Assembly: GCA_021604765.1 (NCBI GenBank)
Contig: BQJP01000013.1
Span: forward strand, 1-63,651
Source: Thermodesulfobacteriota bacterium
GTDB lineage: Bacteria; Desulfobacterota_D; UBA1144; Nemesobacterales; UBA2774
DNA: 63,651 bases
Direction of reading: 5' to 3'
How positions within the stretch are numbered: the first letter of the stretch is position 1; each line of letters opens with the position of its first letter. Made by a program: the position numbers and the translations under genes. Below the pieces are notes generated by a model, which worked only from the letters and a program-made list of their open reading frames with translations, was not told the DNA's origin and did no database searches. This document shows, piece after piece, positions 36,606 to 46,843 of the stretch.

Positions 36606-37403
36606 TTATTTCTTTCGCAAGGGAAGTCCTAACTCCTTCATGACTACCTGCATATCTTCCCAAGCGGGTTTCTTAAAATTAGGATTTCTTAAAAGTGCGG
36701 CGGGATGGTAAGTAACCATAAGTTTAGATCCGCTATACGAGTGAAATTTGCCTCTCAAGCTTCCAAGGCTCGCTTTAGTTTTTAATATAGATTTTGCTGC
36801 TGTTGCACCCAGGCAAACTATAACTTCTGGTTTAATAAATCTTATCTGCTTAAACAAAAACTGCTCACATGTATCCATTTCATTTTGTTCTGGTGTTCTA
36901 TTGTTGGGTGGGCGGCACTTAACAACGTTACCAATATAAACTTGATCTCTGGTAAGTCCCATTGCTTCTATGATTTTTGTAAGAAGTTTTCCTGAGCGCC
37001 CAACAAAAGGTTTTCCCTGCATATCCTCGTCACGCCCCGGACCCTCTCCTACAAACATGAGCCTCGCTTTAGGGTTCCCATCTCCAAATACAAGGTTTGT
37101 TCTTCCTTCATGAAGCTGACATCTTGTGCAATCACCAATTTCTTCTCTAATTTCTTCAAGCGTCATAGTTTTACCGTCGAATAAACCAGCAGGTTCTTCA
37201 ATTGTGATTAAATCTTCATCAGGTGGTCTAGTTGTCTTGGCCATTGGCTCTGTCCTCGGTTCTGTTTTTTCAGATATTTCAGGAGTGTTTTGTTTGGCCT
37301 CAAGTTTCTGAGCAGGGATAGTTTCTATGCCCATGGATTGTTGAAACTCCAGATAGTTTTTGAGGTCATTTACAATTTCTTTTAGTTCATTATCTGTGCT
37401 CAT
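36606..37403 (-). CDS. family 4 uracil-DNA glycosylase (iron-sulfur)
   Basis: A 265-residue protein. After a low-complexity N-terminal region (about 1-75) comes the family 4 UDG core: the four cluster cysteines C92, C95, C153 and C169, the active-site motif GEGPGRDED (119-127), KPFVGRSGKLL, and the second motif HPAALLRNP starting at H213. It removes uracil from DNA at the start of base excision repair. It begins just beyond the tRNA-Arg and is the first core gene right of the island. The extended N-terminus is common in this family and may mediate contacts with the replisome. Confidence 0.93.
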   Translation of the reverse strand: MSTDNELKEIVNDLKNYLEFQQSMGIETIPAQKLEAKQNTPEISEKTEPRTEPMAKTTRPPDEDLITIEEPAGLFDGKTMTLEEIREEIGDCTRCQLHEGRTNLVFGDGNPKARLMFVGEGPGRDEDMQGKPFVGRSGKLLTKIIEAMGLTRDQVYIGNVVKCRPPNNRTPEQNEMDTCEQFLFKQIRFIKPEVIVCLGATAAKSILKTKASLGSLRGKFHSYSGSKLMVTYHPAALLRNPNFKKPAWEDMQVVMKELGLPLRKK

Positions 37404-37543
37404 AATTATTCATCCCTAATATAATACAACATCCTCCAATTGTAAAAATAGTTTAAATCATCCGAGACATTTTGAACTCTTCTTGTGTTTCTGGTAAATC
37501 ATTCTATCCTAAATAAAACTTTTTGGAGCAGATAAGATAAAAA

Positions 37544-40030
37544 ATGAAAGAGAGTTATAACCCTAAAGAGATAGAAAATAAGTGGCGAACGGATTGGGAC
37601 GAGAAGAAGTTATACCAAGTTGAAGTAGATAACGATAAGAAGAAATATTATGTATTAGAGATGTTCCCATACCCATCTGGCCGTATTCATATGGGCCATG
37701 TAAGAAATTATACAATCGGCGACGTCACTGCGCGTTATAAACGCACGAGGGGATTTAATGTGCTTCATCCTATTGGATGGGACGCTTTTGGACTTCCTGC
37801 TGAGAACGCCGCAATTGAGCGCGGGGTTCACCCAGCAAAGTGGACTTATGAAAACATTGAGCAAATGAAAGCTCAGCTAAAGAAACTTGGCTACAGCTAT
37901 GATTGGACTAGAGAAATAGCCACATGTGATCCGACCTATTACAAATGGGAGCAGATGGTATTTACCCACATGTTAAAGAAGGGATTAGCTTACCAAAAGT
38001 CGACAACGGTTAACTGGTGCCCATCTTGTGAGACTGTTTTGGCCAATGAGCAAGTTGAGGATGGATTATGCTGGCGCTGTGGTTCAGAGGTTGAATTAAA
38101 AGAGATGGCTGGCTGGTTCTTTAAAACAACTGAATATACCGAAGAGCTTCTTGAATGGGCAGATAAGTTAAAAGACGGCTGGCCGGAAAGAGTACTTTCT
38201 ATGCAGAAAAACTGGATAGGTAAGAGCACAGGAGCAGAAATTAAGTTTAAACTTCAGGAACCTGTTGGAGGAGAAGAAAGCCTCAAAGTCTTTACTACTC
38301 GTCCGGATACAGTTTTTGGTGTTACTTATATGAGTATCGCTCCGGATCATCCGCTAGTAGAAGAGCTGATAAAGGGAAAACCCGAAGAAGAGGAAGTTCA
38401 AGAATTTGTTAGTAGGGTTAAAAAACAGAGCAATTTAGAGAGAGTAGCAGAAGGAACAAAAAAGGAAGGTGTCTTTACAGGCGCTTATGCCATAAACCCT
38501 TTCACTCATCAGAGCATTCCTATCTATGTTGCTAACTTCGTTCTAGTCGAATATGGCACAGGAATAATTATGTGTGTGCCGGCACATGATCAAAGAGATT
38601 TTGAGTTTGCTAAGCAATACAACTTACCGATAAGGATCGTTATTCAGCCAGAGGGCGTTGAACTAGATCCGCATAAAATAACAGAGGCTTATGTAGAGCC
38701 TGGTGTTATGACTAATTCTCAGAATTTCTCTGATATCGATTCCGAAGAGGGCAAAGAGAAGATAATCGATTATATTGAGGAAAATGGACTTGGTGAAAAG
38801 CAGATTAATTACAGGCTGCGAGATTGGGGAATATCCAGACAAAGGTACTGGGGAACTCCAATTCCCATTATTTATTGCGATAAGTGTGGGGCAGTTCCTG
38901 TTCCGGATGAGGATCTCCCAGTAGAACTTCCGCTCGATATAGAATTCACTGGCAAGGGCGGATCCCCGCTTTCTAAAGTCGAGAGCTTTGTAAATGTTAG
39001 TTGTCCTGAATGTGGAGGTTCGGCAAAGCGTGAAACTGACACAATGGATACATTTGTGGAATCCTCATGGTATTTCCTCCGTTATGCATCACCAAAAGAT
39101 ACTGACGGAATTTTCGATAAAGAAGAAGTTGCTTACTGGCTTTCTGTAGACCAGTACATTGGTGGAATTGAGCATGCGATTCTCCATCTTCTATATGCCA
39201 GATTTTTTACAAAAGCGCTTCGTGATCTCGGAATGTGTGATCTGGACGAGCCTTTTAAAAACTTACTAACCCAGGGAATGGTAATAAAAGACGGGACAAA
39301 GATGTCCAAGTCTGTTGGAAATATCGTTGACCCTGACGACATGATCGCTAAATACGGCGCTGACACAGTCAGATTATTTATAATGTTTGCGGCACCTGTA
39401 AATAGAGATTTGGACTGGAGCAACGAAGGTGTAGAAGGCTCATTTCGTTTTCTGAACCGAGTCTGGCGTCTTATCTTTGATGTATTTGAGAAAATTGAAG
39501 GAGTTAAAGGTGTCGTTGTTCAACTTAAGGAAATTTCGAAACCGGCAAAAGAGCTTTTGACAAAAACACACAAGACTATTAAAAAAGTAACTGAAGATCT
39601 GGACAGATTTTCTTTTAATACTGCGATTGCGGCAGTGATGGAATTGCTGAATGATACATCTCGTTTTGAGCCCAATGGAGAGAGTGATTTGTCGGTGCTC
39701 AGAGAATCGGTTGAGGCTATGATAAGGCTTCTTTACCCTATGGCACCACATATATCAGAGGAGCTTTGGCACGAGCTTGGTTATGAGGAGACTCTTGTAG
39801 ATAAAGAATGGATCACCTGGAATCAGGCTCTTGTACAGAGCGCTGCAATAAATATTGTAGTTCAAGTAAACGGTAAGGTGAGGGGCCAGTTAACTATGGA
39901 TCCGGATTCTGATCAGGATCAGATAAAAGAAGCCGCATTTGCTGACGAGAAGGTCCAAAGCTACATTGAAGGAAAAGAACCTAAGAAAGTAATTGTCGTT
40001 CCCAAAAAACTAGTAAACATTGTAATCTAA
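37544..40030 (+). CDS. leuS: leucyl-tRNA synthetase
   Basis: An 828-residue class I synthetase of normal bacterial length. The HIGH motif is HMGH (49-52) in [19 protein letters not shown] zinc-ribbon-like CPSC..CWRC follows, the editing domain contains the TRPDTVFG motif, and KMSKS occurs in [10 protein letters not shown] (about residues 585-590). It charges tRNA-Leu, one of which is encoded at 2020. The start is the ATG with GGAG about 14 bases upstream, which is long spacing. Confidence 0.98.
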   Translation: MKESYNPKEIENKWRTDWDEKKLYQVEVDNDKKKYYVLEMFPYPSGRIHMGHVRNYTIGDVTARYKRTRGFNVLHPIGWDAFGLPAENAAIERGVHPAKWTYENIEQMKAQLKKLGYSYDWTREIATCDPTYYKWEQMVFTHMLKKGLAYQKSTTVNWCPSCETVLANEQVEDGLCWRCGSEVELKEMAGWFFKTTEYTEELLEWADKLKDGWPERVLSMQKNWIGKSTGAEIKFKLQEPVGGEESLKVFTTRPDTVFGVTYMSIAPDHPLVEELIKGKPEEEEVQEFVSRVKKQSNLERVAEGTKKEGVFTGAYAINPFTHQSIPIYVANFVLVEYGTGIIMCVPAHDQRDFEFAKQYNLPIRIVIQPEGVELDPHKITEAYVEPGVMTNSQNFSDIDSEEGKEKIIDYIEENGLGEKQINYRLRDWGISRQRYWGTPIPIIYCDKCGAVPVPDEDLPVELPLDIEFTGKGGSPLSKVESFVNVSCPECGGSAKRETDTMDTFVESSWYFLRYASPKDTDGIFDKEEVAYWLSVDQYIGGIEHAILHLLYARFFTKALRDLGMCDLDEPFKNLLTQGMVIKDGTKMSKSVGNIVDPDDMIAKYGADTVRLFIMFAAPVNRDLDWSNEGVEGSFRFLNRVWRLIFDVFEKIEGVKGVVVQLKEISKPAKELLTKTHKTIKKVTEDLDRFSFNTAIAAVMELLNDTSRFEPNGESDLSVLRESVEAMIRLLYPMAPHISEELWHELGYEETLVDKEWITWNQALVQSAAINIVVQVNGKVRGQLTMDPDSDQDQIKEAAFADEKVQSYIEGKEPKKVIVVPKKLVNIVI

Positions 40031-40110
40031 TTCCCCTCTTTGATATTTATACTTAGTGTGGTATCTTGAACGCTCGATTTTACTTAGCATCTATGGAGGT
40101 TTTATAACTA

Positions 40111-41193
40111 ATGGCTGATAAGAATGAAAAGACAATGGATGATTTTCTTAACAAAAAAGTAAAAGCAATTGAAGTTGATGGGCCTAAAACAGTATCACAA
40201 CTACTTTCAGAAATGGCTCAGACCGGTTTTCAAGGCAAGAGTTTAGCTCGGGTCGTCGATGTATTTGAGCAGATGATCAAGGACGATGACGTTACAATTC
40301 TACTTGGCTATACTGGATCGCTTTCTACCACAGGTCAGTGGAAGATTATAAACTGGCTTATTGAAAACCGCTATGTAGACATTCTTGTTCCTACTGGTGC
40401 CAACATTTCTGAGGACATCATAGATGCTATGGGTTTTGATTACTGGCAGGGTTCTCACACTGAAAACAATAAGGCCCTTTTTAGGGAAGGTTTAAACCGC
40501 TACTACGATGTATATGGAAAAGAAACAGATTATTTAGTAATGACTGAGCTCTTGGGCGAGTTTATTCTGACTCTTGATGACTCCTACAATTACTCTTCAA
40601 GAGAGTTACTCCTTGAATGCGGAAAATGGTTGGCTCAGAAAAATATTCCAAGTATTGTAGCCAAAGCTGCCGAACATGGCGTTCCCGTATTCTGTCCAGC
40701 AATTGCAGACAGCCCGTATGGAGATGCCGCACTTATCGCGAAAAGTAAAGGATTTGATCTTACAATTGATGCAATAAAAGACTATGTAGAATTTATGACT
40801 TTGGGCGAAACAGTAAAAGATACAGCAGTTATATACATCGGCGGTGGAGTGCCTAAGGACTTTATCCAACTATTTGCCGTAACAGGCGATCTTCTTTATG
40901 AAGACAGACATGTTCCAAACAGGCAGTCCGGGTTAAATAGAAAGGGAACAGGTGAAGCTGAAACCTATTACCCTCACAAATACGCTATTCAAATAACAAC
41001 CGACTCTCCACAGTGGGGCGGGCTCTCAGGTTGTACGTTTGAAGAAGCAGTTTCGTGGGGTAAAGAAGATCCTGAAGGCAGCTTAGTTCAATGCTATTGT
41101 GACGCAACAATTGCTCTTCCACTAGTATCGCACGCTCTTGCAGAAAGGATTGGTACTAAAAGAAAGGGAAAAGATTTTTCAGGAATTCTTTAA
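40111..41193 (+). CDS. deoxyhypusine-synthase-like protein
   Basis: A 360-residue protein clearly in the deoxyhypusine synthase family. It shows LGYTGSLSTTGQWKIINWLIENRYVD, an NAD-binding region, IYIGGGVPKDF, and EEAVSWGKEDPEG, where K318 aligns with the catalytic lysine of eukaryotic DHS. Bacteria lack eIF5A, so the true reaction is different; bacterial relatives have been linked to polyamine or homospermidine chemistry, and the substrate here is unknown. GGAGG lies about 15 bases upstream. It ends 4 bases into the convergent thiE gene. Confidence 0.85.
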   Translation: MADKNEKTMDDFLNKKVKAIEVDGPKTVSQLLSEMAQTGFQGKSLARVVDVFEQMIKDDDVTILLGYTGSLSTTGQWKIINWLIENRYVDILVPTGANISEDIIDAMGFDYWQGSHTENNKALFREGLNRYYDVYGKETDYLVMTELLGEFILTLDDSYNYSSRELLLECGKWLAQKNIPSIVAKAAEHGVPVFCPAIADSPYGDAALIAKSKGFDLTIDAIKDYVEFMTLGETVKDTAVIYIGGGVPKDFIQLFAVTGDLLYEDRHVPNRQSGLNRKGTGEAETYYPHKYAIQITTDSPQWGGLSGCTFEEAVSWGKEDPEGSLVQCYCDATIALPLVSHALAERIGTKRKGKDFSGIL

Positions 41194-41822
41194 TTCTCAC
41201 CATATAACTTAGTTAATTCTCTAGCCGAAGTTTCAGGATCAGCAGATCCGAATATGCTTGTGATAACTGCAATCCCGTCAACGCCAGTTTCTAAGATGGT
41301 CCCAGCGTTTTCTTTTGTGATTCCGCCAATTGCAAATACTGGAATAGTCTTAATTAGACTCACAGCTTCCTTTAGAGTGTCAATTGAAGTGGGTTCTCTG
41401 TCCGGTTTAGTTGGTGTGTTGTAAGGTGTTCCAAAGGCTACATAGTCAGCTCCATTCTGAACTGCATACAGACCTCTTTCAACCTCGTTATAACAGGTCA
41501 CGCCGATTATTATATCGTTTCCAAGTAGCTCTCTTGCCTTTGCAATGGAGCAGTCCTCTCCACCCAAATGAACCCCGTCTGCCCCTATTTCTCTAGTCAG
41601 TTCAGGAGAGTCATTGATTATAAGAGGTACATTATATTTTCTTGTTACTTTTAGAATCTGACGGCCTAAATCTATAATCTCTTTTTCTGGAGTGTCTTTC
41701 TCTCTTAACTGCACTATACTTGCCCCGCCTTTGATGGACTTCTCCACAGTTACAACAAACTGGTCCCGGTCAATAAGTTCTTTATCAGTAATTACGTAAA
41801 GGCCCTTCAAATTCTTTTTCAT
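41190..41822 (-). CDS. thiE: thiamine phosphate synthase
   Basis: About 210 residues from the ATG at 41822 (a GTG at 41834 would add four). It shows the ThiE signatures LYVITDKELID, SIVQLREKDTPE, INDSPELTREIGADGVHLGGEDC, VTCYNEVERGLYAVQNGADYVAFG and FAIGGITKENAG. It joins HMP-PP and THZ-P to make thiamine monophosphate in the cytoplasm. No thiamine riboswitch is seen upstream, and no other thiamine gene is nearby. It lies downstream of thrC on the same strand with a gap of about 30 bases, and may be cotranscribed. Confidence 0.93.
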   Translation of the reverse strand: MKKNLKGLYVITDKELIDRDQFVVTVEKSIKGGASIVQLREKDTPEKEIIDLGRQILKVTRKYNVPLIINDSPELTREIGADGVHLGGEDCSIAKARELLGNDIIIGVTCYNEVERGLYAVQNGADYVAFGTPYNTPTKPDREPTSIDTLKEAVSLIKTIPVFAIGGITKENAGTILETGVDGIAVITSIFGSADPETSARELTKLYGEN

Positions 41823-41852
41823 ATCTAGAAGCACTATAGAGAGATAAGCTTA

Positions 41853-43187
41853 CTACTCACCAATTTTTGAAAAAATCGCATCTTTCACAGCATCATAATC
41901 GGCTGGAAGCTCAATAGGAGTGTTTGCATACTTTGAGTAAAATCCTTCAAGTTCCTTCTTGTGGTAGCCAATTTTAAACTCAACGAATTTAAGACCATGC
42001 GCAGTTGAAATTATGACTATTTTATCATCAGGTTTGAAAGTTCCCTTTTCCTTTAATTTTAGAAAAGCGGCAAGAGCAACACCAGTGTGCGGGCAGTTAA
42101 ATGTTCCTGTTTTATCAACTTGCGCCGAAGCATTTGCAAGCTCTTCCTCACTTGCCTGCTCCACTATGCCATCAAACTCTTTCAACGTCCGAATTGCTTT
42201 ATTAACACTTACAGGATTTCCAATCTGAATTGCATTAGCTAGAGTTTTTTTAGCTTTAACAGGATGGAATTCCTCAAAATTCTTTAAGTAACTCAAATAA
42301 AGTGGATTGGCATGTTCAGCCTGAGCACACACTAATCTCGGCAACTTATTAATAAGACCAAGATCCTTCATCATCAAGAATCCCTTTCCTAAAGCCGAAA
42401 TATTTCCTAAGTTACCCCCAGGAATAATAATCCAATCAGGGACCTCCCAATCAAACTGTTGGCACAATTCTATACTAATTGTTTTTTGCCCTTCAATTCT
42501 GAGTGAGTTGATAGAATTTGCAAGATATATATTGTTTTGAGTGCAAATCTTCTGCACCATCTCCATACATCCATCAAAGTCAGTATCTAATGAAAGCACC
42601 AAGGCTCCATTAGAAATAGGTTGAACAAGCTGAGCAACAGAGACCTTATCTTTTGGCAGAAAAACAATGGCTGGTATTCCCGCACTGGCGCAATATGCTG
42701 CCAGCGCTGCAGAAGTATCGCCTGTAGATGCACAAGCTACCGCGGGTACATCTTTGCCGTTGGCAATCATCTGCTTCACAACTGAAACAAGTACTGTCAT
42801 TCCTAGATCTTTAAAAGAACCAGTATGGCTGTTTCCGCACATTTTTAACCATAGCTCTTCCATGCCAATCTGCTTACCAAATCTCTCAGCCCAGAAAAGA
42901 TTAGTAGCGCCCTCGTACATTGAAACTATATTTTCATCTTCGACATATGGACAGACCCATTCTTTCTTGCCCCAGACAGAACTCCCGTAAGGCCAGGACT
43001 GTCTTCGGTAACGATCATCAAATATAGCTTTCCATTCTGTAGCAGAGGTTTCTTTAAGTTTGTCCAGATCGTGGGTTACTTCCAGCAGATTGTCGCATTT
43101 CTTACATCTGTAGATTATTTCATCTAAAGGATAAGTCTCACCACACTCTTCATTGATACAGGTAAACCAGGCTTTATATTCACTCAT
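41853..43187 (-). CDS. thrC: threonine synthase
   Basis: A 444-residue PLP enzyme. N-terminal cysteines C10, C15, C28 and C31 form a zinc-ribbon-like element. The PLP lysine K126 lies in [12 protein letters not shown], followed by [17 protein letters not shown] and the phosphate-binding glycine loop [16 protein letters not shown]. It converts O-phosphohomoserine to threonine. The family type with an N-terminal ribbon is common in archaea and deep-branching bacteria. Confidence 0.93.
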   Translation of the reverse strand: MSEYKAWFTCINEECGETYPLDEIIYRCKKCDNLLEVTHDLDKLKETSATEWKAIFDDRYRRQSWPYGSSVWGKKEWVCPYVEDENIVSMYEGATNLFWAERFGKQIGMEELWLKMCGNSHTGSFKDLGMTVLVSVVKQMIANGKDVPAVACASTGDTSAALAAYCASAGIPAIVFLPKDKVSVAQLVQPISNGALVLSLDTDFDGCMEMVQKICTQNNIYLANSINSLRIEGQKTISIELCQQFDWEVPDWIIIPGGNLGNISALGKGFLMMKDLGLINKLPRLVCAQAEHANPLYLSYLKNFEEFHPVKAKKTLANAIQIGNPVSVNKAIRTLKEFDGIVEQASEEELANASAQVDKTGTFNCPHTGVALAAFLKLKEKGTFKPDDKIVIISTAHGLKFVEFKIGYHKKELEGFYSKYANTPIELPADYDAVKDAIFSKIGE

Positions 43188-43396
43188 ACCTAAACAAAAT
43201 ACATCTTCGAATTTTGACTGTCAAACATTTAGAGATTTATATTGAATCTTATCCTTATAATACTCTTATAAAAGCAAGTTAAGCGTTAATGATTGGTTAT
43301 TTATTCAAACAGTGATTTAGTTCAAATTATTAAAGAAATTCTTAATGATTGCGTCCTAAGTTGCGGAAATCTGACAATATTAAGCCTGCTAAGAGG

Positions 43397-43425
43397 TTGA
43401 CAGAAATTGTGCATTTTGGTAATCT
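43397..43425 (+). promoter_or_regulatory. promoter of the acyP operon
   Basis: TTGACA (43397-43402) and TAATCT (43420-43425) with a 17-base spacer. The start codon at 43437 is 11 bases beyond the -10, so the 5' leader is at most a few bases long and no Shine-Dalgarno is present. Confidence 0.65.
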
Positions 43426-43436
43426 GAGCTTATTGG

Positions 43437-43712
43437 ATGGATAAAAAAAGAGTACATCTTATTATTTACGGAAAGGTTCAAGGAGTATTTTTTAGAGCAT
43501 CCACTAAAGACAAAGCCGTAGAACTAGGACTCAAAGGATTCGTGAGAAATAAACCAGACGGAACTGTCGAAGTTATTTCCGAAGGTTCAGGGAAACAACT
43601 TCAAGAACTTGTGGCTTGGTGTCATGAAGGACCTGATCATTCAATAATAGAGTTGGTTAAGTTAGATTGGCAGCCTTACATCGAAGAGTTTGAAGAGTTC
43701 ACTATAATTTGA
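43437..43712 (+). CDS. acyP: acylphosphatase
   Basis: A 91-residue single-domain acylphosphatase. The signature GKVQGVFFRASTKDKA contains catalytic R20, and GFVRNKPDGTVEV contains N38. It hydrolyses acyl phosphates such as acetyl phosphate or carbamoyl phosphate. It leads a run of four same-strand genes (MBL hydrolase, FtsB-like, GGDEF), 22 bases before the next. Confidence 0.95.
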   Translation: MDKKRVHLIIYGKVQGVFFRASTKDKAVELGLKGFVRNKPDGTVEVISEGSGKQLQELVAWCHEGPDHSIIELVKLDWQPYIEEFEEFTII

Positions 43713-43734
43713 ACAAGGGAGTTGAATAAAGTTT

Positions 43735-44379
43735 ATGATTATTAAGTGCATACCGGGCGGAATTTTTATGACTAACTGCTACATCCTTGGGGACGAAGAA
43801 ACAAATGAAGGTATTTTAATTGATCCCGGCGAGCAGATGGATGAAATTTTATCTGAAATTAAAAATTCAGGATTGAAGATTACGAAGATAGTAAATACAC
43901 ATAGTCACATTGATCACGCAGCGGGAGTACAGCAAGCCAAAGAAGAACTTGGTGTCGACTTTTACCTGCATCCTGAGGACGAACCTGTTCTCGAGGTTTT
44001 GCCCGAAGCAGCTGAAAGATTCCCCCAATTTGGCAATGTGCGTGTACCTAAAATAGATGTATATATTGAAGAAGGGGATGATATTGAAATTGGTAATCTT
44101 AAGGCCAAGGTTTTGCATACTCCAGGGCATAGCTGGGGCAGTGTCTGCTTTGTAATAGATGATCATATTATTTCTGGAGATACGCTATTTGCCGGAAGCG
44201 TGGGCAGAGTTGATCTCACAGGAGGTACTTCTATGAGAGAGCTTGTCGGTTCGATAAAGTCAAAGCTTATGGCGCTTCCCGATTCATATAACGTTTACCC
44301 TGGTCATGGTCCGTTTACGACAATTGGAATTGAAAGAAGATCAAATCCCTTTATTACCGGTGATTTGGCTATATTGTAA
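43735..44379 (+). CDS. MBL-fold metallohydrolase (glyoxalase II-like)
   Basis: A 214-residue protein with the metallo-beta-lactamase metal motif NTHSHIDHAAGV (H56, H58, D60, H61), HTPGHSWGSVCF and FAGSVGRVDLTGG, and a terminal YPGHGPFTTIG. This is the pattern of the short hydroxyacylglutathione-hydrolase-like group (YcbL-like). The thioester substrate is not known. The stop codon lies a single base before the start of the ftsB-like gene. Confidence 0.88.
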   Translation: MIIKCIPGGIFMTNCYILGDEETNEGILIDPGEQMDEILSEIKNSGLKITKIVNTHSHIDHAAGVQQAKEELGVDFYLHPEDEPVLEVLPEAAERFPQFGNVRVPKIDVYIEEGDDIEIGNLKAKVLHTPGHSWGSVCFVIDDHIISGDTLFAGSVGRVDLTGGTSMRELVGSIKSKLMALPDSYNVYPGHGPFTTIGIERRSNPFITGDLAIL

Positions 44380-44380
44380 A

Positions 44381-44650
44381 ATGGAAAGGACAATAATCAG
44401 AATTATTCTCGTGATCACAGTCGTCTCTCTAATGGTATATCTTTTTGCCAGAGAAATTACTCAAGTCTACGCCCTTCACCAAGAGAACGAGAAAGTAAAA
44501 GTAGAATCGCTAAAATTAGAGAAAGCGAATAATGAACTAATGAAAAAAATAGAATTGATAGAATCAGACGACTCTTATAAGGAAAAAGTAATAAGACAAG
44601 AATTGGGGATGATCAAAAAAGGTGAAAAAGTCTATAGATTTCAAGAGTAA
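44381..44650 (+). CDS. FtsB/DivIC-family septum formation protein
   Basis: An 89-residue protein from the ATG at 44381, with a short cytoplasmic tip, one transmembrane helix (about residues 6-24) and a coiled coil (about 30-62) ending in a conserved ERELGMIKKGE-like segment (RQELGMIKKGEKVYRF). This matches the FtsB/DivIC small divisome proteins that link FtsL and FtsQ. An in-frame upstream start at 44306 would overlap the MBL gene and is not preferred. Its end overlaps the GGDEF gene start by 29 bases. Confidence 0.85.
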   Translation: MERTIIRIILVITVVSLMVYLFAREITQVYALHQENEKVKVESLKLEKANNELMKKIELIESDDSYKEKVIRQELGMIKKGEKVYRFQE

Positions 44651-46754
44651 AATTAAATTCTCAAACTATATCTTGGGCAAAGTCTTTGTAGTTATCCTCT
44701 CTATTTTAGTTATTGCCCTTATTTATAAGAATAGTTTTCAAAGTCTTAATTTCTACTCTATTTTAGCATCTCTACTGCTAATTTCTGCTGTTGGTTACAA
44801 ATCTGCAAATTATATTTCTTCCTCTGTAAAAAACCTATCATTAATGGATCAAATAGAATTTTCACTTCTATTTACACTGGTATTTGAAATAATTCTTGAG
44901 ATTTCTGGAAATAAACTGTTTCCATTCTCCTATGTATTAATGCCTATAGTTGTTCTTGTGTTTGGTTGGCCTGCAGCAGGGCTCTCTTTCGTGATAGTAT
45001 CTGTTCTACAGATAACTCAGTTTCAAAGTCCATCACTACCCTACCAAATAGTGATACTCCTTTTTTCGACATTAATCTTAGGATTTTTACTTAAAGGAAA
45101 CAAGCTTCCAATAGGTTCAAATATGCTAAAAAAAGGAAGCGTTAAGAAACTTCCTATCAATAATTTTATGTCTGAAAATTCAGAGAATGATGAAAATGAA
45201 TCTGATAATATTAAAGAGTTAAGAGCCGATATAAATAAAGCTATTGAAATACTTAGTAATCTTATTCAAAGTCACAGTATATTGTTTTATATGAAAATGG
45301 ACGATGGTCTTTTTGTAATAGCGGACTATGTATCTAATAGTGGAGATTACATAGACAAAGGGCAACGTGTAAGTTTTCGTAGCGGTTATCTTGGCTGGGT
45401 ATTAAAAACAAAAACACCTGTTTTAATAACAAGCATAAAAAATGTTAGACAGAACCTTATTTACTATACAAAAGATATTCCTGTTAGATCTCTTTATGCT
45501 AACCCATTGCTGATGAAAGCTGAGAAACATATACCTGAAAGTAAAAGAGATGTTGTTGGAATATTAATTATAGATAGCATGGATAAAAATGTATTCGGAG
45601 AAAAAGAAAAGCTTATAGTTTCACTTATTTCAGATCGAATTGGTGAGATTATAGACCGTTTCCAGCTTTCTGAGCAAGCTAAGCTAAGTACTCAGGAGCT
45701 TAATTCCTTTTATGAATTTACACAAAAACTCAATTCCACAAATAGTGTTGATGGAGCAATGGATCATATTGTGGATAGTCTCCAAAAGGTATTGGAAGCG
45801 GATTTTATAGGTATTTCTGAGTTCAATGAAGAAGATGGTATAAGTGTATTAAAAAGAATTAGTGAGAAAGACAAGAATCATCTGGAAGGTAATGAAATTC
45901 CATATACTGATACACTCACATGGCTAGTACATGAGGGAAAGAACTATTTTAATACAGACGATCTTTCGGCTAGAACAAAATATAGAAGCATCTTTGGAAA
46001 AGAAATCGATTTTGCATTGGGTATCAAAAATATAAAGTCAGTTTTAATTTACCCTATAATTGAAAAAATACCTGAAGGAGAAAATCAAGAAGCAACTGTC
46101 TTGGGATCTGTGATAATCGCGCGCAAAGAAAAACGCTTTTTTAATGAAAGTGAAATTGGTATTGCTAAAATTATTTGTAGTGAATCCGCTAAATTTATTA
46201 AATCCACTTTAGATTATCAAAGTGTAAAAGAACTTGCTTTGAAAGACGGGCTCACAGGGTTGCATAACTACAGACATTTTCACGAAATGCTTTCTTATAC
46301 AGTAGCCCATTGTGATAGATATGATGAGAAGGCGTCTATTATCTTGATCGATTTGGATGATTTAAAGCACGTTAATGATAATTATGGACACCAAGCAGGA
46401 GATAGTGTTTTGTCATTTGTTGGAAAGGTACTAGTAGAGTCACTTCGCAAAATTGATGTGTCAGCAAGATACGGTGGGGATGAATTTGCAGTTGTTCTCC
46501 CCAATACCAATAAGAGAGGTTCTCTTATAGTCGCTCAAAAAATTAAAAATAGTATCAAAAACATGCCTTTTAAGTTCAAAGGTGATGAGTTCAATATTAC
46601 TTTGAGCATTGGCATAGCCACATACCCTGAAAATGCTCCAGATAGCGAAACTCTAATAGAAAAAGCAGATAAGGCTCTATATGAGTCTAAAGAGCAGGGT
46701 AAAGATAAGGTGGTTCATTACGAGGATATATCTTTTGAAGAACTCGGTACATAG
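44622..46754 (+). CDS. membrane GAF-GGDEF diguanylate cyclase
   Basis: A 710-residue protein, start GTG. Residues about 15-160 contain several hydrophobic helices, a membrane sensory module. Two GAF-like domains follow (about 200-340 and 365-520), then a GGDEF domain with ARYGGDEFAVVLP (about 613-625). The inhibitory I-site RxxD is present five residues before GGDEF (RKID), so c-di-GMP product inhibition is expected. No EAL domain is present. Overlap of 29 bases with the FtsB-like gene couples c-di-GMP synthesis to a divisome gene. Confidence 0.9.
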   Translation: MKKSIDFKSKIKFSNYILGKVFVVILSILVIALIYKNSFQSLNFYSILASLLLISAVGYKSANYISSSVKNLSLMDQIEFSLLFTLVFEIILEISGNKLFPFSYVLMPIVVLVFGWPAAGLSFVIVSVLQITQFQSPSLPYQIVILLFSTLILGFLLKGNKLPIGSNMLKKGSVKKLPINNFMSENSENDENESDNIKELRADINKAIEILSNLIQSHSILFYMKMDDGLFVIADYVSNSGDYIDKGQRVSFRSGYLGWVLKTKTPVLITSIKNVRQNLIYYTKDIPVRSLYANPLLMKAEKHIPESKRDVVGILIIDSMDKNVFGEKEKLIVSLISDRIGEIIDRFQLSEQAKLSTQELNSFYEFTQKLNSTNSVDGAMDHIVDSLQKVLEADFIGISEFNEEDGISVLKRISEKDKNHLEGNEIPYTDTLTWLVHEGKNYFNTDDLSARTKYRSIFGKEIDFALGIKNIKSVLIYPIIEKIPEGENQEATVLGSVIIARKEKRFFNESEIGIAKIICSESAKFIKSTLDYQSVKELALKDGLTGLHNYRHFHEMLSYTVAHCDRYDEKASIILIDLDDLKHVNDNYGHQAGDSVLSFVGKVLVESLRKIDVSARYGGDEFAVVLPNTNKRGSLIVAQKIKNSIKNMPFKFKGDEFNITLSIGIATYPENAPDSETLIEKADKALYESKEQGKDKVVHYEDISFEELGT

Positions 46755-46843
46755 ACGAGTTAAGTTATAAGCTGTATCACAAATTAATATCACTTTTCCC
46801 AAACCTAGATATTCTTTAAACTTGATAACATTTACCAAGCAAC

